Source: Bordetella parapertussis (GTDB taxonomy: Bacteria; Pseudomonadota; Gammaproteobacteria; Burkholderiales; Burkholderiaceae_C). Taken from it: 10,633 bases of DNA. A model generated the notes under the pieces. The model saw nothing but the letters and a program-made list of their open reading frames with translations, had not been told where the DNA came from and searched no databases. Shown piece by piece: positions 1 to 6,000 of the stretch. A program made the translations under genes and the position numbers. Positions within the stretch are counted from its first letter, which is position 1. Each line of letters starts with the position of its first letter. The stretch is taken from assembly GCA_943328885.2 (NCBI GenBank), contig CALQBT020000047.1, positions 1 through 10,633 of the forward strand. Direction: 5' to 3'.

Positions 1-3000
1 ATAGACCGCGTTCTGCGTCTGGTCCAGACCGGCAAACGAGAAGCGCAGCTTCTCGCCGCTGACGCTGGCGCCGCTGGGAACCGTGATCTTGAGCTGATAG
101 GCCGTGGCCGCTGCGGTCGATTTTGTAACGCCCAAACGAAGCGACTGGACCTCCGACACCCCTGTCGTCGCCGCATCGAGTTCTTTGAGATCGGCCCAGT
201 CCAGCAAGGTGGCCGTGCTGTCGCCGGTGGTGTCGCCAGGTGCCGGTGCCGGCGCGGTTGCGGGCGCCTCGGCGGCGGCCTTGAGCGGGTTGGTACCGCT
301 GCTCAGGGTGGCCAGGCTCAAGGTCCCGAGGCCGATGTCGGGCACCCGCAGCTCGATGGCCTGGGTGCTGTCCTTGTCGAAGAAGTAGTCGAGGTACTCC
401 AGCACCGACTTGGGCAGCAGGTCCAGCAGATTGAGGCCGATGTAGGTGTCGCCGGCGTCGTCGACGCCGGGCTTGAGAAAGTCCAGTCCGATTGCACCGA
501 TCACCTGGTCCAGCGGTGCCTCGTAGTCCAGCGTCTGGCCAAAGACATTGGCGCCGAGCTTGGGGTTGTAGAGGCGGACCTGGGTCGGTAAGACCTGGAT
601 CAAGCTGAGCAATTCGTCGACGATCGGCACAGTGCCGCCGATGGCGCCCAGGTCGATCTGCGCAATCTCCAGTTCGACCACGCCCGGGGGCGCCAGCACC
701 TGGCGCCACAGCGCCACATCGTTGAAATCAGTCTGCGCCAAGTTCATGCTAGCAACATTGGCGCCGAGGTATTGATAGAGCGCCCGTTCGTCGCTCCAGG
801 CCACCAGGTCGTCGGTCTTCAGTGAGACGCTGCTGACCGTGGGGGTCTCACCGTCGCTGCCCAGCAACCTGCCGTCCTGCACCGTGTAACGCCAGGACTT
901 GAACTCTTTCCAGCGGGTGTCGTCGCTGAAGTCGGCTTGGTTGAGATCGATGCTGCTGTCGGCGCCCAGGTAGGTGTAGACCTTGCGGTCGGCCACCGAG
1001 GCCACCAGGTCGTCGGTCGCCAGGTCTTGCGCGCCGGCGTTCTCGGTCGCCTTGACCCAATGCAGTGCCGTGCCTTCACCGTTGGCCATGTCGACGAAGG
1101 GCGCGATCACCTCGAATGCCGCGGCGGGCAACAGGTCTGACAGCGACAGGTTGACCAGGCCCGGCGCCAGCTTGCTCAGCGGCACGGTGATCGGCTTGAA
1201 GGTCTTTCCCTCGCCGAACTCGATGCCGAACAGGCTGCCCACCAGCGTCGGGTCGCTCAGGTGGTAGTCGTTGGGGATGAAGCGCAGCAGGTCCAGCAGC
1301 TCCTTCTCAAGCCCCTTGCCATCCTTGAAATTGGTGTCGGACAGGTCGAGGACGATCTCATCGCCGGTGAGCTTGTATTCCTGCACCTCGCCTTTGAGCG
1401 CAACGTCGAGGTCCAGCGCCGGCATGGTCTGCTTGACCGCCGGCAAACTGGCATCGATGAAGTCGGCATAGATATCGGGCGTCTCGACGGTGACGGCAGC
1501 GCCGAAATGCAGCAGCACCGTCTTGTTCATCAGCGTGAGCTTGATGTCGGGCCGGGTGATCTCGAAGCGCGCGGGCAGGAACTTCGACACCGCATCTGGG
1601 TTGACATTGACGTACAAGTCGAGGTCAGCCGTCGGCAAGACGGGGTCGAATTCACCTTTCTTCCAGGCCGCGAGGTCGACCAGGTCGGTCAGCGTCGCGC
1701 TCTGCCAACCCACCCCTGCGATCACGCCCCAGCTGATGTCTTCACCATGGGCGCGCAGGGTACCGAGTTCCTGCTCATAGTCGAGGTAAGGCAGATCGAT
1801 CTCGGGCAACACCAGATCGAGTGCCAGCGAAGGGCCTTGCACCGTGTGACCGGCGACCTGGAATCCTGGCGCTTGCAGGATCACGCCGGTGTTGGTCTTC
1901 TCGACCCCGGCGTCCTTGAGTTCGCTGGTCAGCAGGTCCGACAGCGTCGTGTTCTGCCAGCCCAGCCCGGCATGCAGCACGACGTCATGCATCTCGCCAG
2001 CGACATTGACAGAGCTGAGCACGATGTCGCGCTCGACAAACGGCAGCTTGGGGTCGCTGACGTTGATCTCGGTGGCATCGGCCCAGTAGCTCTCGTCGCG
2101 CGGCTCGTCGCCTGCGCGCCCGAGCAACACATCGAGGTCGATTTCGGGCAGTGTGACGGCCAAGGGCTCCAAGCTGTCGTCGACGAAATCGGACAGAAAG
2201 GCTGGCGTGTCGAGCTCCACGCCCGAGTCAAAGCTCAGAATCACCGGCTTGCCCATCAAGGTCACCTTGATGGTGGGCGGCAAGACCATGAAGGTCGAGG
2301 GCAGGAATTTCAGCCCGTCGATGTCGACCTGGTCGAAGAAGACATTGACCTTGAACTCTGGCAGCTTCGGATCGAAGCGGCCTTCGGCCAGCGCCGGCAG
2401 GTCGATCAGGTCAAACAGCCGCATGTCCTGCCAGCCCACCGAGGCCGTGATGCCCCAGTCGAAGCTGCGACCACCGTGCTCGACCTGACCCAGGACCTGC
2501 TTGAACTCGTAAAAAGGGAGTTGCGGGTTGGGAAAGACCAGGTCAAGGTTGAACTCGGGACCGACCAGCTCTCGCCCGTTGAAATCGATCGAGGGCACGC
2601 TGAACTTGATACCGGTCTGGGTCACTGCGAAACCGCCGTCGCTGGCCGGTGCATTGCCGGCGATGAATTCCTTCAGCGAGGTGTCAGGCCAACCCAGGCC
2701 TGCCTTGAAGCCGATGTCGTAACTCTTGTCGCCGAAGTCGATCGTCGTCAGGATCAGCGCGTGTTCGAAATACGGCATCTGCGCGTTTTCGATCAGCGCG
2801 ATCAGCTCGGCCGCCTTGCCTTTGGGCGGCACCAGTTCGTACCAATAGCCCGCGTCGGCGTAGTCGACCGCGCTCAGGTCGAGCGTGGTCGTCTCGCCAC
2901 CCATGTAGCGGTAGATGCGACCCTCGGTGCCCCCGGCTTCATGGTCGTCGGCCAGCAACACCTGGCTGCCGAACTCGATCTCCTGCTCGCCGTCGCTGCT

Positions 3001-6000
3001 GTTGAAGTCGACCCGCGCGTATTCACCGTCGCCTGCATCGGCAGACTCGCCGGTGGAAGACGCCACCACCAGGGTGTCGGCGATCACGCTGGGTGCGTCG
3101 TCAGCGCTGATGCGCAGGTCGCCACCTGCGGTGACCTGTTTTTCCGAGCCCACCGTGTCGGTCATGCTGGCCACGGACTGCCGGATGTAGGCATCGGCCG
3201 AGGTGCTGACCGCATTCGAGCCCAGCACCATGCTGGCCGAGGCACTGCCACCCGATCCTGACGAGGCCTCGTTGCTGGTGCTGGCTTTGAGCTCGGCACT
3301 GACCTTGGCGGTCACGAGCAGGTCGCCGCCGACGGCCAGCGCGGAGTCGTCGACCTGCGCCAGCACCGACGCCGGCATCTCGTTGCCGAAGCTGGTGCCG
3401 ATCAACGCGTCGACCGCCTTGCGGAAGATGTCCTGCGATTCCCAGCCGATGCTGTTGAAGGCCAGCGTCACGCCCGCCGCAGCGCCGCCGCTCGAGCTCG
3501 TCGTCGCAGAGTTGATCGCGTCGATGCCGGATGAGTTCTCGGCCTGCACCTGCAGGTCGCCGCCGGCGGTCACGTTGCTGCGGGTGATCGTGGCCTGGCT
3601 GCTGCTGAGCACGTTGTTGGTGGCGATCAGGCCATTCAGGGCCAGGCCGCCACCGGATTCGCCGTCGCTGACCGTGGTGCCGCTGAGCACGGCGCGCAGC
3701 TGGGCAGTCTCGAGCGCGATCACGGTGAGGTCTTCACCGGCGTCGAGATCGACCCGGTCCAGCCCCGCATCGGCACTGCTGCGCACATCGTTGCGCACCA
3801 CCACGCCGCCCACGGCTGCGCCGCCGCCGCTGGTCGCGCTCATCGCGATGTCGGCATCGATCACCGCCGAATCGACCGCGGCCACGGTCAGCGAACCGCC
3901 CACGGACAGCACCAGCGTGTCCTCGCCCTCGGTGGCGCGGCTGATCTGCGGGCTGATCCAGGCCCTGGCCTGGCTGCTGACCAGGTTGCTCGCCAGCACG
4001 AAGCTGGCCGCAGCGTTGTCGGCATTGGACGTGGCCTCGTTGCTGATGGTCGCGGTCAGGCTCGCACCGGTGGGGCCAGCATCGGCGGCGACCGGCGCGT
4101 CGTCGAGGCCAGGTTCGGCCGCATAGGCGCCGGCCGCGACCGTGACATCGCCGCCCGCAGTGAACGCGGTGTCGATGATGCTGGCCTGCGTGCTGGCGGG
4201 TTGTTCGGTGCCGATGCTGGTGCCGAGCAGGGCGTCGATCGCGTTGGCGAACAGGTTTTGCGGCGCCCAGCCTATGGTGTTGAACGCCAGCGTCACGCCG
4301 ACGGCGACGCCATCGGACTCGATCACCGCGCTGTTGTCGGCGCTGATCTGCGAGCTGTTGTCGGCCGCGACCGTGATGTCGCCATCGGTGGTCGCGGTGC
4401 TGTGGATCAACTGCGCCAGCGCGCTGCTGAGCACCAGGTTGGTGGCGATCAAGGCGTTGATCGCCAGCGGCGCGGCGGCGGCTGGCGACTCCACAGTGGC
4501 GTCGGCTGCGGGGGCGTCCGCTGCGGGCTCCTCCGGCGCGGCCAGCGTCGAGGTCTTGCCCGAGGCGGTCGCCGCGATGCTCGCCGACTCCAGCGCCGCC
4601 ACCTCCAGGTTGCCGCCCGACGTCAGGGTCGCATCACGGGCTTCGGACTCGACCGAAGCGCGGACGTCGTTGCGAACCACCAGGCCGCCCATCGCCATGC
4701 CGCCGGCGCTGGTCGACGACAGCGAGACATCAGCCTCTATGCCTGCGGTGTCGCTGGCGATAAACGAGAGGTTTTCGCCAGCGGTGAAGCTGGCCTCGCG
4801 GTCGGCGTCATCGCTGAGGCGACCGAGCACCCGCGTGCGCGAACTCACCAGGTTGCTCGCCAGGATGAAGCTGGCGGCCGCGCTGGCGGCGCTCGAGGCG
4901 ACGTCGTTGGCGATCGTCGCGGTGATCAGCGCCTCACCCTGGGCGTCGAGGCTGATGCTGCCCTCGGCCTGCAGCGCAGAGCCCTTGACCAGCACATCGG
5001 TCACTGCGGATTGCTCGGTGCCGATGGACGTGCCGAGCAAGGTATCGAGCGCATTGAACAAGACGTTTTGCGCGCGCCAGCCTATGGTGTTGAAGGCCAG
5101 CGTCACGCCCACGGCCACTCCGCCGGCCTCCATCGTCGCGCTGTTGTCGGCCTTGATCTGCGAGGCGTTGCGCGCGACCACGTCGAGGTCACCGCCGGCG
5201 CTGATGTCGCTGTCGAGCAGCGTCGCCGTGACATTGCTCAGGATCAGGTTGGTGGCGATCAAGGCATTGACCGCCAACGAACTCGGACCGGCAGCATCGG
5301 AGCCTGCGGCGCCATCGGTCGCAGGCTCGGCAGCCGGATCGGTTTCTTCGGGCAGCGACATGGTTTCGCCGCTCAGCGTCGCGGTGATCGTGGCCGAACC
5401 TCGGGCCTGGACAGAGACATCGCCACCGACTTCGAGCGCAGCGCTCTCGACCCAGGTCTTGACGACATTGCGCACATCGTTGCGCGCCACCAAGCCGCCC
5501 ACCGCGGCGCCGCCTGCACTGGACGAGCCCATGCTGATGTCGGCCTCTATACCCGAGGTGTCGCTGGCCTTGACCAGCAGATTGCCGCCGATCGCATAGC
5601 TGTTGCCGTCGACCAATGGTTTGAGCACCGTGTCGGCACGCGCGCTGATCATGTTGCTGGCCAGCACCATGCTGACTGCCGCGCCCGACGCGGTGGCGTC
5701 GACCGTGTTTTCGATCGTCGCGGTGATCGTCGGCACCTGCACCGCGCTCAGGCTGAGGTCGCCGCCGATGTCCAGGCTGCTGCCCGAGACCTCGGCCCGC
5801 ACCGATGCCGGCAGGTCCATGCCGATGGCCGTGCCCAGCAAGGCATCGACCGCAGCGAACAGGATGTTCTGCGACTTCCAGCCCACGGTGTTGAAGGCCA
5901 GCGTGACGCCCACCGCAGTGCCGCTGCTCTCGGTGATCGCGCTATTGCTGGCTTCTATCGTGGCGTCGTTGTTCGCCTCGACCGCCAGGTTGCCGCCGAC

